64,000 nt of DNA from Kuschelorhynchus macadamiae (taxonomy: Eukaryota > Arthropoda > Insecta > Coleoptera > Curculionidae): contig JAUTXW010005194.1 of assembly GCA_030620095.1 (NCBI GenBank), positions 418,501-482,500 on the forward strand, written 5' to 3'. Of this stretch, positions 21,737-33,709 are shown in pieces. A program made the translations under genes and the position numbers. The notes below the pieces were generated by a model that made no database searches, was not told where the DNA came from, and saw only the letters and a program-made list of their open reading frames with translations. The first letter of the stretch is position 1; each line of letters opens with the position of its first letter.

Positions 21737-23064
21737 TACGATACTCACAAAAACCCGGTACGTGCAAAAATTCTGTTAGACTCGGGCTCTCAGTCTTCAA
21801 TAATCACAGAAAGTTTAGTAAAAAAACTAAAATACAAGCCTTATACTCACAATTTACAAATATCAGGAATATCCCAAAAAAGCACAGTTTCTAATAAAAT
21901 GGTTGACTTAGATATTTTTTCTAACGTAAACACAGATATGAGTTTTAACCTTTCTTGTGCTATTCTGGACAAAATTACTTGTAAATTGCGACAGACACAG
22001 ATTGACATTAACAAATTAAAAATACCCTCAGAAATAAAATTAGCTGATCCTACCTTTTTCATCCCCTCGACCATCGACATATTAATTGGCGCGGACGCTT
22101 ATTATATGTTGTTATCCCATGGAATTATAAACCTTGGAAGTAACCTTCCCGTGCTTCATAACACACATTTAGGGTGGGTAATCGCCGGAAATGTTCCATA
22201 TTCATCGCCCCGCATCAACTCACACGTTAGTGTTGTATCCCCATTAATAACGAATAATGTATCTTTGTTTTTACAAACTCATGAAAATATCGGTAATAAT
22301 ATTGATGAAGTTTTAACGAAATTTTGGACGCTAGAAAATATCCCAACTAAACCTAATTTGTCACCCGAAGACGAATTGGCCGAAAACATATTTTTAAATA
22401 CCACGATAGTTTTAGAAGACGGCAGGTATCAAGTTAATATACTTTTAAAATCAGAAAAAGAAAATTTAAAGTTAGGTGATTCTTTCTCGATTGCCAAAAA
22501 ACGATTTTTATATTTAGAGAAAAGATTTCAAAACAACCCTCAGCTATTTTTAAGTTACAAAAATTTTATTCACGAGTATGTTAAATCAGGTTATGGTAAA
22601 AATATCCCCCTTACTTTACATAATAAAAATAACGAAAATAAATACTTTCTTCCGCACCATTGTGTCATAAAAGAAAGTAGTTCTTCCACGAAACTCAGAG
22701 TAGTATATGACGCATCCTGTAAAAGTTCTTCAGGATTTTCGCTTAACGATATCGCTTTACAGGGTTTTACAGTTCAGCCGGACCTGTACGATATATTGTG
22801 TAGATTTAGAACATCGAAATTTGTCATGACCGCGGACATCGAAAAAATGTATTTACAAATTAAAATTAACCCGGAACAGACGTTTCTCCAGAACATTCTA
22901 TGGAGAGATAGCCCGACCCACGAATTAAAATGTATAGAGTTAGTAACAGTAATTTTTGGAACAAATTTTGCCCCTTATGTCGCGACTAGAGTTTTAAATG
23001 AAATTGGTTTAAAAGCTAAAAAAGAGTATCCACTCGCCTCAAAGGCTTTGCTAAATTCAATGTA
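21737..23064 (+). pseudogene. BEL-2 protease and first half of RT
   Basis: This continues the BEL-2 frame directly after DIRS-1. The protease active site ILLDSGSQSS is intact, unlike that of BEL-1. A STIDILIGAD motif, a HLGWVIAGN motif and RT blocks follow (FLPHHCVIKESSSSTKLR; MTADIEKMYLQI with the first catalytic Asp). The frame is open until the mariner insertion at 23065, which hits the codon just before the YVDD box. From here to 23108 the frame reads mariner terminus. Confidence 0.82.
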
Positions 23065-25403
23065 CAGGGTGTCCCATTTTCGTAGGTTTTACGGGGTTTC
23101 CAGCTTATGAGTAGAGATAGAGAGATGCGGTTTTCGCGACACCGTGCTACTTTTCGATGAAACTAAAGAGGCCGCAAACAGATTTGCCCTAACCATTTTA
23201 GTTTCCGTGCTACAGGGTGATTTTGAAAATTTGTCATTTTCGGACACCTCCTGTAACTCAGCTATCGTAAAATATATTTAAAATGTTTCAACTGGTATTT
23301 ATAGATTTTTTCACGTAGAATTCAGTGGCGTAGTCAGATTTTTGCTGAGAGTCATAGTTTTTGACATATTGGCATAACCTACTATTTTTTAAATGGGACA
23401 CCCTATATATTATTTTTTCATCTTATTCTTCGTGTCGAGAGCTTTTCAAAAACATACCATAAGTCATATTTATTTTCATAAATAACATGAAAAAATGCAT
23501 TTTTCTTTAAACGGATTTATGGCATAGCAGATCAATCGAAATAAGAGAAGGTGGCTGTGGAGCCATGGAAAAAGTTAACAAATATTTATTAACGAAATAA
23601 CAAAGTAACAGCATCAGAAAAAATTAGGAAGTAGGTAAAAGGTAATAATTATAATTTCATTAAAACTACAAATATTGTTCAAATTGTAGACCATTATGTG
23701 TCCTACAAGTGTGACAAACTTTAAAAATTCTTTTTAATGCATTTTCTATTGTAAATGACTGTCTTTGTAACTCTGCAAAAGCGTTTTCGGTGGCCATTCT
23801 TAGTTGTTCTAAGTTTTCGTATCGCCTTACATAAACCTTGTTTTCTAAATAACCCCACAAAAAGAAATCTAAAACTGAGAGGTCAGGGGATCGTGGTGGC
23901 CATCGAACAGGTCCGTGTGTTCCTATCCATCTTCCAGGAAAATGGTCGTTAAGCCAGTTTTGACTTATTCTGGCATTGTGGGTTGGAGCTCCGTCTTGCT
24001 GGAAATAAATCCTATTTAGTTGAGCCAAGGGAACATCATCCAAAATTCCTAATGCGTCTTCTAGGATTCGCACGTAACCAATCGAATTCAGATTTCCTTC
24101 ATATATTTGGTAAACTATTTTTCGGTTGAAAATAAAACAGGAGACATTGAATCCAAATCTGCCCTGACGCTCCCTAGGAAAAATAACATGGTTGTTTTCT
24201 TGACTCCAAAATCGCGTGTTGTGTCTATTTAAAATCCCTGAACTAGTAAAATGTGCCTCGTCTGACCAAATAATCTTTTTTTCAAAATCGATATCTTCTG
24301 CCTTCATATGTATAAACCAATTGCAGAACTCCAATCTGCGCTCTGCATCACCAGGATGCAGATGATGCACAAGTTTGTATTTATAGGGTTTGAATTTGTG
24401 CTTTTTCAAAATTTTCTGCACTTTGGTTTTCGGTACACCCGCCTCTTCGTCTATTTTCCTGCAAGATGTTTCAGGAGCTGTCTGAACGAGGGCTAAAACG
24501 TTGACCTCAGATTCTTCGTTGTCTTTATTGTAAGTTCGCGATCGAGGCTTGTTAAAAGATCCATATTGGCAAAGATTATTTTTAATTTTTTGAAAAATTC
24601 TTTTTTCTCGTTGTCTTCTCTCGGGATATCTAAGATAAAATAAAGCGAACCAATAAAGTCAAAATGCAGGAAGATAAAAAAGAACTAACCTGTTCAGATA
24701 AAGCTCTGCCGCCTGATCTGCATCTTCATTAGACAATATAAAACACGCGTTCATATCATATTTCTCAAAATATTCAAATTTTTGATTCTGAGCCATATTA
24801 AAAACAATAATTATAATAGACGTCAAGAAAAATTTAAACGCAATAATGCCAAAAATGACAGCAGTAATGGCTGCCTGATCATATTTTTGTTGGCGTTGCC
24901 ATGGCTACCATAGCCACCTTCTATTATTTCGATTGATCTGCTATGCCATAAATCCGTTTAAAGAAAAATTCATTTTTTCATATTATTTATGAAAATAAAT
25001 ATGACTTATGGTATGTTTTTGAAAAGCTCTCGACACGAAGAATAAGATGAAAAAATAATATATAGGGTCTCCCATTTAAAAAATAGTAGGTTATGCCAAT
25101 ATGTCAAAAACTATGACTCTCAGCAAAAATCTGAGTATGCCACTGAATTCTACGTGAAAAAATCTATAAATACCAGTTGAAACATTTAAAATATATTTTA
25201 CGATAGCTGAGTTACAGGGGGTGTCCGAAAATGACAAATTTTCAAAATCACCCTGTAGCACGGAAACTAAAATGGTTAGGGCAAATCTGTTTGCGGCCTC
25301 TTTAGTTTCATCGAAAAGTAGCACGGTGTCGCGAAAACCGCATCTCTCTATCTCTACTCATAAGCTGAAAACCCCGTAAAACCTACGAAAATGGGACACC
25401 CTG
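23065..25403 (-). mobile_element. Tc1/mariner-superfamily element with long inverted repeats
   Basis: Termini CAGGGTGTCCCATTTTCG and the exact inverse are flanked by TA on each side (23063-23064 and 25404-25405). The inverted repeats are unusually long, about 490 bp (23065-23557 and 24911-25403). The element lies in the YVDD catalytic box of the BEL-2 RT. It encodes one transposase on the minus strand. Confidence 0.93.
23666..24796 (-). CDS. Mariner-like transposase, DD41D spacing, two exons
   Basis: Exon 1 runs 24796-24690 (MAQNQKFEYFEKYDMNACFI...), with donor GTTAGT. Exon 2 runs 24629-23666, with acceptor atcttag. The phases join to give a frame of about 356 residues without stops. The N-terminal helix-turn-helix region includes DADQAAELYLNR and CRKIDEEAGVPKTKVQKIL. 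Catalytic Asp residues lie in IWSDEAHF, YFQQDGAPTHN and SPDLSVLDFFLWGYL. I count 41 residues between the second and third Asp, which fits the DD41D (rosa-like) group. No break is seen, so this gene may be functional. Splicing is inferred from sequence only. Confidence 0.83.
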
Positions 25404-25405
25404 TA

Positions 25406-27980
25406 CGTGGACGATATTTAGTATTCTTGTAATAGTTATGACGAACTAATTGAAACCAAACAACAATTAAACATAGTTTTAAACTCAGCGGGTTTCAAAT
25501 TGCATAAATTTTGCTCTAATTCCCAGGATTTCTTACAAAATATTTGTACAAATAATCTCGATGATAGTCAAACAAATAATTATGACATCAAGGTCGAAAA
25601 TAACTCTAGTAAAGTCCTAGAAATTTCATGGAATTCGAAATTTGATTATTTTTCTATCTCTGTACCAGAAAATTCAGGAAAATATACCTTCACAAAACAA
25701 GTACTTTCTAAAATAGCACAAATGTTTGACCCGCTTGGCCTCGTGAATCCTATTATAACAATCGGTAAACACTTAATGCAAAAAATTTGGCTTAGTAAAA
25801 TTGGATGGGATGAACCTTTAACCTCTGAGTTACAAACAGAGTGGAAAATTTTTATGGACAGTTTGCCAAATCTATTAAATTTAAAAATCCCGAGATATCT
25901 TTTTACAAATAATGAAATTGTAAAAATCGAATTACACGGTTTCGCAGATGCTAGTGTGAAAGCTTACGGCGCATGCTTATATATTCGCGCAATTTATTCT
26001 GATCACTCTGTATCTAGCACTTTGGTAACCGCAAAATCTCGTATTGCTCCCATAAAAACAGTGACTCTACCTCGGTTAGAATTATGCGGCATGGTAATTC
26101 TGGCAACACTTACAAATAAAATTCTCTCAGTATTTTCTAATTCCCTTAACTTTAACTCCGTAAATCTTTGGACCGACTCACAAATCGCACTGTGTTGGAT
26201 CAAATCGCACCCTTCTCGTTGGTCAACCTTTGTTTCAAACAGGGTGAGTCAAATTCAGGAATTGACCAAGAATTTTACATGGAGGCACATAAAATCATCC
26301 GACAATCCCGCGGATATAGTTTCTCGCGGTATGTTAGCCAAAGAACTCATCATATCCGATATGTGGTTTCACGGTCCTAAATTTTTACTCAAACCAGACA
26401 CGGATTTCGATAAAATTAATATTAAAATTAAAATAGATAAACTCCCGGAAGAACGAAAGACTGTTATGATAAACGTAGATAACGATTTCTGGGAAAATTT
26501 ATTTTTAAAATTTTCATCTTTTACTCGGCTGCAGAGAACAGTGGCGTGGTGCCTTAGATTTGTACACAATTTAAAAAATATCACCAACAAAACAGTAAAT
26601 CTCCTCACGGTTGATGAACTACAAAATTCGTTGTATCAAATAATAAAAAAATTACAAGAAAAACATTTTGCAAAGGAAATTCACGAATTAAAAAATAATA
26701 AGCTTCTTACTAATAAAAATATCCTCGGTCTAAAACCCTTTCTCGATAATTTAGGATTCGTACGCGTAGGTGGTCGCTTATCAAATGCAGAGATTCATTT
26801 TGATCATAAACATCCGATTTTGTTGCCGTCAAAGAACCATGTTGTATCGCTATTGTTAAAAAAGGAACACGTTAGACTCGGACACGCGGGAGCACAAACT
26901 GTTTTATCGAATGTAAGATTAGAATTTTGGCCTTTGGATGGACTACGAGAAATAAAACGAGAAATTAGACAGTGTGTAAATTGTTTTAGATTTTATGCGC
27001 ATCCCAGTCAACAAATTATGAGTGATTTACCAAAAGATAGAGTGTCCATTTGTCGACCATTTCAAAATGTTGGCATCGATTACGCTGGCCCATTTCATAT
27101 TAAATCTTCGCGTTTAAAAAGAGCCCCAATTCAAAAATGTTACGCAGCAATTTTCATTTGTATGTCAACAAAGGCAGTACATATTGAAGTTGTTTCCGAC
27201 TTGTCAACCCAAGCATTTATTGCGTGTTTCAAAAGATTTATTTCTCGAAGAGGTAACCCCTCAACTATTTTCAGCGACAATGGGACGAATTTTCTAGGAG
27301 CCAGGAATTATTTAAAAGAATTACATACCTTTTTCAAAACCGAAAAATATTAAAATCACATTAAAGATTTTTTAACTTCCTTAGAAATCAAATGGAAATT
27401 TATACCCCCACGCAGCCCGCATTTTGGAGGAGGACTATGGGAGGCGGCAGTTAAAGGTGCTAAGTATCATTTAGTTCGAATAGTAGGAAATTCACACCTT
27501 ACATTCGAAGAATTGACAACTATCTTTACACAAATAGAAAGTGTCATGAATTCGCGGCCCCTATGTGCTCTTTCCAACGACCCCTCAGATTTTAGTTACC
27601 TTACGCCTGGACATTTCCTTATAGGAACAAACCCCACTGCATTTCCCGAAAGAGATTTGATTAATACACCTGAAAATAGATTGTCTTTCTGGCAAAGATG
27701 TTGTCAGATGCAACAGCGATTCTGGAAAACATGGTCAGTAGAGTATTTGAATAGGTTACAAAACAGGCCAAAATGGCTTAATCCCTCTGAAAACCTAAAA
27801 GTAGGCGATTTAGTCTTACTAAAAGAAGATAACACTCCTTCGCTAGTGTGGCCCAGAGCTCGAGTCACAGAAGTAATACCCGGACTAGATGGCAAAGTAA
27901 GAGTTGTCAAATTAAAAACAAAGGATGGCGAATTTACGCGCAGCATTGCGAAGGTATGCCCTTTGCCGTCATCTCAATAA
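25406..27980 (+). pseudogene. BEL-2 RT end, RNase H, integrase and C-terminal domain
   Basis: Right of the mariner the RT box reads VDDI, followed at once by a TAG (25418-25420), so the RT is broken. From 25500 a long frame covers the connection (FDPLGLVNP), an RNase H-like part (HGFADASVKAYGACLY), the integrase zinc region and the integrase core: Asp in GIDYAGPF, Asp in FSDNGTNFLGA. A TAA at 27351-27353 precedes the last catalytic Glu (HFGGGLWEAAVKGAK). A DUF5641-like end follows (LTPGHFLIGTNPTAFPE; VGDLVLLKEDNTPSLVWP) to the stop at 27978-27980. Two nonsense codons prevent a full product. Confidence 0.85.
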
Positions 27981-28061
27981 AAATTATTCTATTCCTTAAC
28001 CCTCTCATTTATCACGCATATTTTTTTTTTGAAGTTACCCTAACTTCAACGCGGGGGAGTA

Positions 28062-28768
28062 TGTTAAAACATAACGTTTAACTCAGTGTATTTTTATGGT
28101 ATATTTAGGTTATTATTTCTCGGAAAGAATGAAGTGAACTCAAACCCTCTTATCGCAAAAACGCTGCTAAGATTCCACGAACAAAACAAACAAACTAGTT
28201 TTATGCCGCCTGAACGTGTGCAAAACGACGTTCCCTTCCTCTTCCCACGTATAATTAAGTCAGTCAGCCCTAGCCGGAGGTACCGTAATGGTCTATCACG
28301 GCGCTCAAATTGTTTCCCGTCTCGCGTATTCTCATTTTCCCGCATCTGCATCCCGGCAGTGTAAAAAATAGATTGCTTCTCAGTTGGAAGTATTCCCTGT
28401 GTACATCCCGGCACATTAACCCTTGTTTACCCTGTGTAGTACTCAAGTATCGGTACGGTGGAAGTGTACACACCCTACACAAAGCGAAATAGTTTTACGC
28501 TGTTTATTGTATGAAACTTATAGTTTACGTCTCTTCGCTTTATGATCAGTTCAAATCTTCATGTCACTTTTATCGAAGTATTAAAGTACTATAATTAACT
28601 GTTTGTCTTTAGTCTATAAGTGCAAATCTTTATAATATATTTAGTTGAGGAAAACCACAGTGTTTCTCTTCTAAACCAGTGAACCAGACCTATGGAAAAT
28701 ATTAGCAGGGAAAGTGAAGATTCCTTGCCCCCTAATATGTGGTGAGAAAAAGAAACATCTCAGGCACA
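28062..28768 (+). repeat. BEL-2 3' LTR
   Basis: It starts TGTTAAAACATAACG after a G-rich tract (28051-28060) and ends CTCAGGCACA before the CCGTT duplication. It is the complete LTR, against a truncated left copy. Confidence 0.85.
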
Positions 28769-28773
28769 CCGTT

Positions 28774-30783
28774 CTTGTGTCATTGTGTTTCTTAGGTAGG
28801 TTTTGATTCGTTTAAGACATGAAAAATTTCGTTCGGCCGATACACTTGTTGCGGAAATAGTTAAAACTAAATTAAAAAGCTTATATGCTTCCGCAAAAAT
28901 TGCTTTAAAATCTTTAAATAACAAAGCTAGACTTTTTTCGACATCTAAATTTGAAAATTGTTCATCCCTATACAATACAGAAAGCTCATTCTTTAATCTA
29001 TCTCTGTCAAAAATGTTCGGATAATTTTTTAATAAATTATTTAATAAGTCGTCTGGAAAGCATTTAACATATTCCGAATATTGTGTGCAATCGACTAAAG
29101 CAAAGAAATTTAAATTATTTAAATTTTCAAACCGCGTCCCTAATTGAAGAATTATACAATCTATTATTTCGAAATATAATATTTTATATTTAGTAAAAAT
29201 ATCAAAGTCGCTAGAACATTGCCCTCGACGTGTGTTAGTTGGCAGAATAGTGGCTTTTTTAGCAATATTGAAAAGTTCTTTGAAATGGTCCTCGTTTCTA
29301 AATTCAATAATTCGTTGCTTGGCAAGGTTTATTTGCGAAATGCAGTAATTTATATCTAAATGCTTTAACTGTAATATTTGAAACAGTACATCAATGCAAC
29401 TAAAAATTTGTTTATAAATATGCGTTAAAAGGCAAAATTCGAAATCATTAAAATGCTTTAGAAATCCTTTTGCACCATTAATAGATTCTGTTCCAGAACT
29501 TAAGTCATTAATAATAGTTTCAAATACTATAATTAAATTGTCCCAGTCATTAGCCACTAAGTTTAAAATTTTAGACCGTGTATACCATCGCGTTTCTACA
29601 GTTCGCGGAATTCTTTTACCTACTATCTGATTAAGCACAAAAGACCGTTTTGGTGATTGGTGGAAATAATTTGGTATTCCTAATAAAGTGGTAAAAAATA
29701 TACGACTTTGGGTAATCAGTTTTGTTCTCTGTTGTAAAACTAGATTTAATCTGTGGGCGCAACAATGAGTAAACATAGCTAAAGGAGCAATAGATCTAAC
29801 TTTTGTTTCAAGCCCATTTATTTCACCTGCCATAACACTAGCCCCATCGTAACACTGCGCGACCAATTTATTTTTAAAGTCATAAGGCTCTAAGCTGTTT
29901 TGTATTAAATGAAAAAGGCTCTCTGCTGTTCTATTATCGCTAACGTCAAAAAATCCTAAAAATCTTTCTTTTAAAGATCCGTTGGTCACATACCTAACTG
30001 TTATCGAACACTGTGATTTTTCTGTTATATCAGTACTATCATCCGCAATTACGCCAAAAAAACAACAATCGGTGTCATTGATTTCTTTTTTTATATATTC
30101 TTGAATATAGTCATGTATGCAACCAATTAGTTCATTTTGTATAGTCTTAGATTGTCCCGTAAAAATATTACTAAATTTAGCACAATGTTCAGTAAGTTCG
30201 GCATTTCTTTTTATTAAGCATGCATATATTTCCTTAAAATTGCCACGGTTAAAAGAATCTGTTGTTTCATTATGACCTCGAAATGTCAAGTCCTGTTTAC
30301 CCAAAGTAATAGTAACATCAATTAAATAATTTAATAATAAACGGTTTTTTTCGAACATTTTCATTATAAACAATTTTATTAACATTTTCTTGTAGTGCAT
30401 CCGCAATAGTCGTCCTATTTTGCTCCAGTCTTGTAAGTGCTACCGAATTTTTAATATGCTCTCTTGAACTTTCATGCGATTTTACTGCTCGTGAAAAGTT
30501 TTTTAAATCCGAATATCCGCCCTCTGAACTCCAATTATTTTTGACGCAACCTAATAAAATACAAGGCCAACAATATAAGCTTTCTTTATAAATACTTCCG
30601 CATAGCCACCTATAAGTTTCGTACCAAGATATTTGAAAAGTTCTTGAATATTTTTTACCTTGCCTCTTATCGTTAAATATTGCTAAAATTTTCGGCGTCG
30701 GACGGCTACCTAATATCTGTTTCTTTTCAGTTTCGCTTCGGCGTTTCAATTAATGAAGCAATAATGTCGTGAATAGGATTCAT
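28774..30783 (-). pseudogene. hAT-A1 transposase, main part (DUF4371 hAT)
   Basis: This is a hAT-family transposase with a TTF-type zinc finger near the N terminus (FQISWYETYRWLCGSIYK; CWPCILLG). It has the first catalytic Asp in GVIADDSTDITEKSQ, a second block YDGASVMAGEINGL and then FTHCCAHRLNLVL. The C-terminal hAT dimerisation motif includes SAERNFSCLKRIKTYLRN. The gene starts with ATG at 30783. Compared with hAT-A2 it has a 13-bp deletion soon after the start, and seven A instead of six at about 30347, which shifts the frame. It ends where BEL-2 entered, and its last codons continue at 11125-10988. Confidence 0.88.
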
Positions 30784-31400
30784 TTCAAAAGCAAAAAGCA
30801 AATACAAAAAATGGAACGGTCCAACTTACCAAATCAAAACAAAACAAAAACTTACTCACGCGTATTTATTCACCTTAAAAGAGAGAACGCCCTCAATCAG
30901 CGATTATCGCAATCTATTTCCTATTTCTTTCTCAGCCGCACGCACCACGTAAAAAGAAGCCGTTGGAATATTTCGCTAGTCATGTGATTTAAATAACCAA
31001 TAAGAGCATATCCAAGCTACAGATTTATCGCCTCAAGAATGCAATAGAAAACGCGTGCATCGGCAATCGCCATCCCGCTCTGTCGTAATCAGGTGACTCG
31101 CCGGCATCGGCACCTGCCGTTGATAAATAGGTCAGAAGTCGAAACTTTCCAAGCTAAAATTATTTCGCCTCATTCGAGAGCACTTTCTTTAGGAATGGGT
31201 TTGCACGGTCGGTTTTTTGATGTGGTCAGAATTTATTTTCTAAAATATTTATTATGGGATTATATTTTGTTTTTTTTTTTTAATGTTGTAAAACTGTTAA
31301 TAAGTATATTTCTAATTGGTAATAGATAAAAAAATTCTCTTTTCCTTTATTTTGGGGGTGAGGCGCGGCCTCAGAGGCCTACCCTGACGAGCCGCCACTG
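30784..31400 (-). other. hAT-A1 5' leader and terminus
   Basis: This is the noncoding leader of hAT-A1, nearly identical in inverted orientation to 50932-51576 of hAT-A2. It includes a run of T (about 31268-31280) and the terminal CGAGCCGCCACTG. No separate gene is seen. Confidence 0.8.
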
Positions 31401-31408
31401 AGTGTACT

Positions 31409-31700
31409 GGGTTAGCAATTCACCGAGAGCGTTGTATGGCGCTGGTTAACATTAATCTTTCATGCGGTCGACGTCATCGCATACGCGTTGTCATGGCAAC
31501 GTAGTAGGAAAATCGTAAACTAAACATAGCACCTCCAGCAAAGTCGAAGCGGTTTGCGTCACTGTTATAGTTGTTATAATAAAGTTCGATTGAAAGTTTT
31601 AAAAAGACATGCCGCCAACGATCAAGTAGTTAGATGTTTGCTTGTTTATTTTTCCTAGTGAAATAGCACTTCACCTACTTCACCTGAATAGCCGCCACTG
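31409..31700 (-). mobile_element. 5' terminal part of hAT-E
   Basis: On the minus strand this begins CAGTGGCGGCTATTCAGG at 31700, resembling the hAT-A terminus CAGTGGCGGCTCGT. It then runs as noncoding leader until the hAT-A1 insertion site, and continues beyond that insertion (10667 down to 10533) into the hAT-E ATG. Its other end and its target duplication were not found, so the total extent of hAT-E is unknown. Confidence 0.6.
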
Positions 31701-31708
31701 CTGGAGGA

Positions 31709-32965
31709 ATAAATTGAATTGTAGAAAACCCGACTGGCCCGACTAGTAGATGCAATGCTTTAAAATACCTATCGTTTATGGCCTACAGTAAACGACAGGT
31801 TCACTTACCTTCCTTAAGTACATCATAGTAAGTACTTGAAAACAAAATGCAAATAAGAATCATCAAACCTGATCTAAAAAATAAAATAATTTTTAATAAT
31901 TTTAAAAATATACAATAATATATTCATCATTTCTAGTTTTAAAGTAATTAAGTGTTATTTAACATATTACCAAATCACGACAATAAATGTATCAATTTTT
32001 TATAGTGTTTTGAAAAATAGCTCCAGTTTTCAAAAAATCACACACTACCTTAATTCTCTAGGAAACTACACAGAAATCGAATATGGTTTAAATTGGTAAC
32101 TTATGTTTATTTTTGACAAGGAATCAAATAATGGACAAAAATTACAGGGTGTGTCGTTTAAAATTCATCCTGTATATATGGAAACAGTATATTTTAAAAG
32201 AACTTCAAATTTAAAGAAACTTTTGTAAGAAACTTCTTTTCATATCTACTACATTCTACTATCTACTTCAATGCATTATGGACAATAATGACGTTAAAAT
32301 AAAGTCAATGAAATCTACTAGTGCTGGAAAAATGTTTTTATTTCTGATGAAAAAGACATCTCTTTTGTTAAAAAAAAAATGTATTTTAGATGTGTTGCCT
32401 CAGCCTATGACGTTAGCCAGGGTTCGCTATGAGTTTAGTTCAACAGTTGATGTATTTGAGGCTTAAAAATGTAGGCTGTAAAAATGTTCAGATTGTTTTT
32501 AAAAACTAAATATTAGGCTAATAATTTTTCATGTTTTTTATAATATACTTAACCATTTTTTAGCTATTATTTTTGTTTTAAGGTCAAGGTCAACATAGTT
32601 CTTGGAACGTGTTTAACGTTATTCTACTCATGTATTTTTATTATTAAAGAAGCTTATTCAATAAAATTATGTTAATTTTACTGTTGCCATAACTGGATAG
32701 CAAAGATAGAAGATAGGTTTATTGAAAAATTTAGAAGCAGCAATTGTTTTTTTGGCATTACTATAAGTTTCTTATAGTGGTAATTACTGATTGTTTACCG
32801 AAACTTTTATAAATATTTTTCAATGGAACTGTCAGATATTATTATCTTTAATACTTTAAGTATTTCGAAAGTATATGATTTACTTTTTTTAAGAATGATG
32901 GGAAATCATTGTTAGAATGAAGAAATTTTTACTTAAGTGCTATATGGAATAATTATTTTACTTAC
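31709..32965. other. Unassigned sequence downstream of the NRF-like exon
   Basis: AT-rich sequence without a convincing gene. A short CAGGGTGTGTC motif near 32144 resembles mariner-type ends, but no partner was identified. This stretch is most simply intron of the NRF-6-like gene on the minus strand. Confidence 0.4.
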
Positions 32966-33198
32966 ATACATATCACATTCAATGTACTTAAAGGTCTAGG
33001 CTTTCCATCATAGCACTTCTGTTCGTCTATGTTAATACTAAGAGACAAGTTCTCTCTAAACTTTGAATTAACAAAATCTTGCATATAATCTAAAGTTGAA
33101 TTAAGTATCGGTTGCAGTGCATCGGCTGTGCAAACTGACGGTATGCAAATCCCACCGAAAGCTTTATTTCTCATCATAATTTCCGCGTTTTCTCCTTC
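32966..33198 (-). CDS. Exon of a nose-resistant-to-fluoxetine (NRF-6)-like host gene
   Basis: The minus strand has acceptor ttttttag before 33198 and donor GTAAGT after 32966. The 233-bp exon is open in phase 0 and reads NKAFGGICIPSVCTADALQP, then an acidic region and KCYDGKPRPLSTLNVI. The pattern (GICIPS.C..., later a Cys before a Pro-rich stretch) matches the extracellular NRF domain that precedes the acyltransferase-3 membrane domain in insect NRF-6-like proteins. It joins in phase to the exon at 49721-49929, 16.5 kb upstream. Downstream membrane exons lie outside the window or were not recognised. Confidence 0.65.
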
Positions 33199-33409
33199 CT
33201 AAAAAATTAAAATAAACTTTAAAACTCGCATCCACAGATCAGGAAGTACGGCAATTAGATATTTGCCATATGTTTCAAACGAAACGAAAATACACATCAA
33301 ACCGTAGAAACGAGTTCCCAGAAAATTATTAAAATCTTACAAAACCTTACAGTACCAAATATTTCAGATACGAAAAATTTAAAGGAATAACGAAACGACT
33401 ACTCATTGG

Positions 33410-33709
33410 TCGTGACGTCACTCCGCATATAAATACGGATCATTTACATATCGATTCCGTCTGATTCCATTGTGTTGCTGTAAGTTTCTACGTAAACAGT
33501 ATTTTACGAGTATTTTGTTTTGTTCTGCGTGGCGAAATAAAGGTGTTTTTGATTCGGTTATGACAAGAGAAGGTTTTGTCAAGGCTTCCACCAACAACTT
33601 ACCCTCTGTGGATATGTTTACGGTGATGGATTGCATCAAAAATGACGAACATTTTAATTCAGACTTGGAAAAATATTGCAAAGAACCGAGAAGTTTTAAC
33701 ATAAGTTAA
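33410..33709 (+). other. Possible promoter and first exon of an unrelated plus-strand gene
   Basis: A CRE-like TGACGTCA (33412-33419) is followed by a TATA-like CATATAAATAC (about 33425) and then an ATG at 33560. The 49-codon frame reads MTREGFVKASTNNLPSVDMF and so on. This style recalls the start of insect YqaJ/SWIM-type proteins, but there is no catalytic motif here. The frame ends at 33709, close to the left edge of the decayed DIRS-2. Treat it as a weak candidate. Confidence 0.3.

Larger units (their letters stand above)
11131..28768 (+). mobile_element. BEL/Pao LTR retrotransposon BEL-2, interrupted by DIRS-1 and a mariner
   Basis: It begins TGTTAAAACATAACG and ends in CA, flanked by the duplication CCGTT (11126-11130 and 28769-28773). 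The related hAT-A2 shows the same site once, uninterrupted (53304-53308). Own sequence: 11131-12840, 21737-23064 and 25404-28768. It encodes gag, protease, RT, RNase H and integrase of the BEL/Pao type. Confidence 0.93.
10668..31400 (-). mobile_element. hAT-A1, hAT transposon carrying a 17.6-kb nest
   Basis: Inverted termini CAGTGGCGGCTCG (10668) and CGAGCCGCCACTG (31400) are flanked by the perfect 8-bp duplication AGTGTACT (10660-10667 and 31401-31408). Its own sequence is 10668-11130 plus 28774-31400. The remainder is BEL-2 and its passengers. The uninterrupted sister copy at 50932-53762 confirms which parts belong to this element. Confidence 0.93.

Noticed and set aside
32278..32466. A 62-codon frame (MDNNDVKIKSMKS...) as a gene
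   Set aside because: It has no homology pattern, low complexity, and lies in a region best explained as intron.
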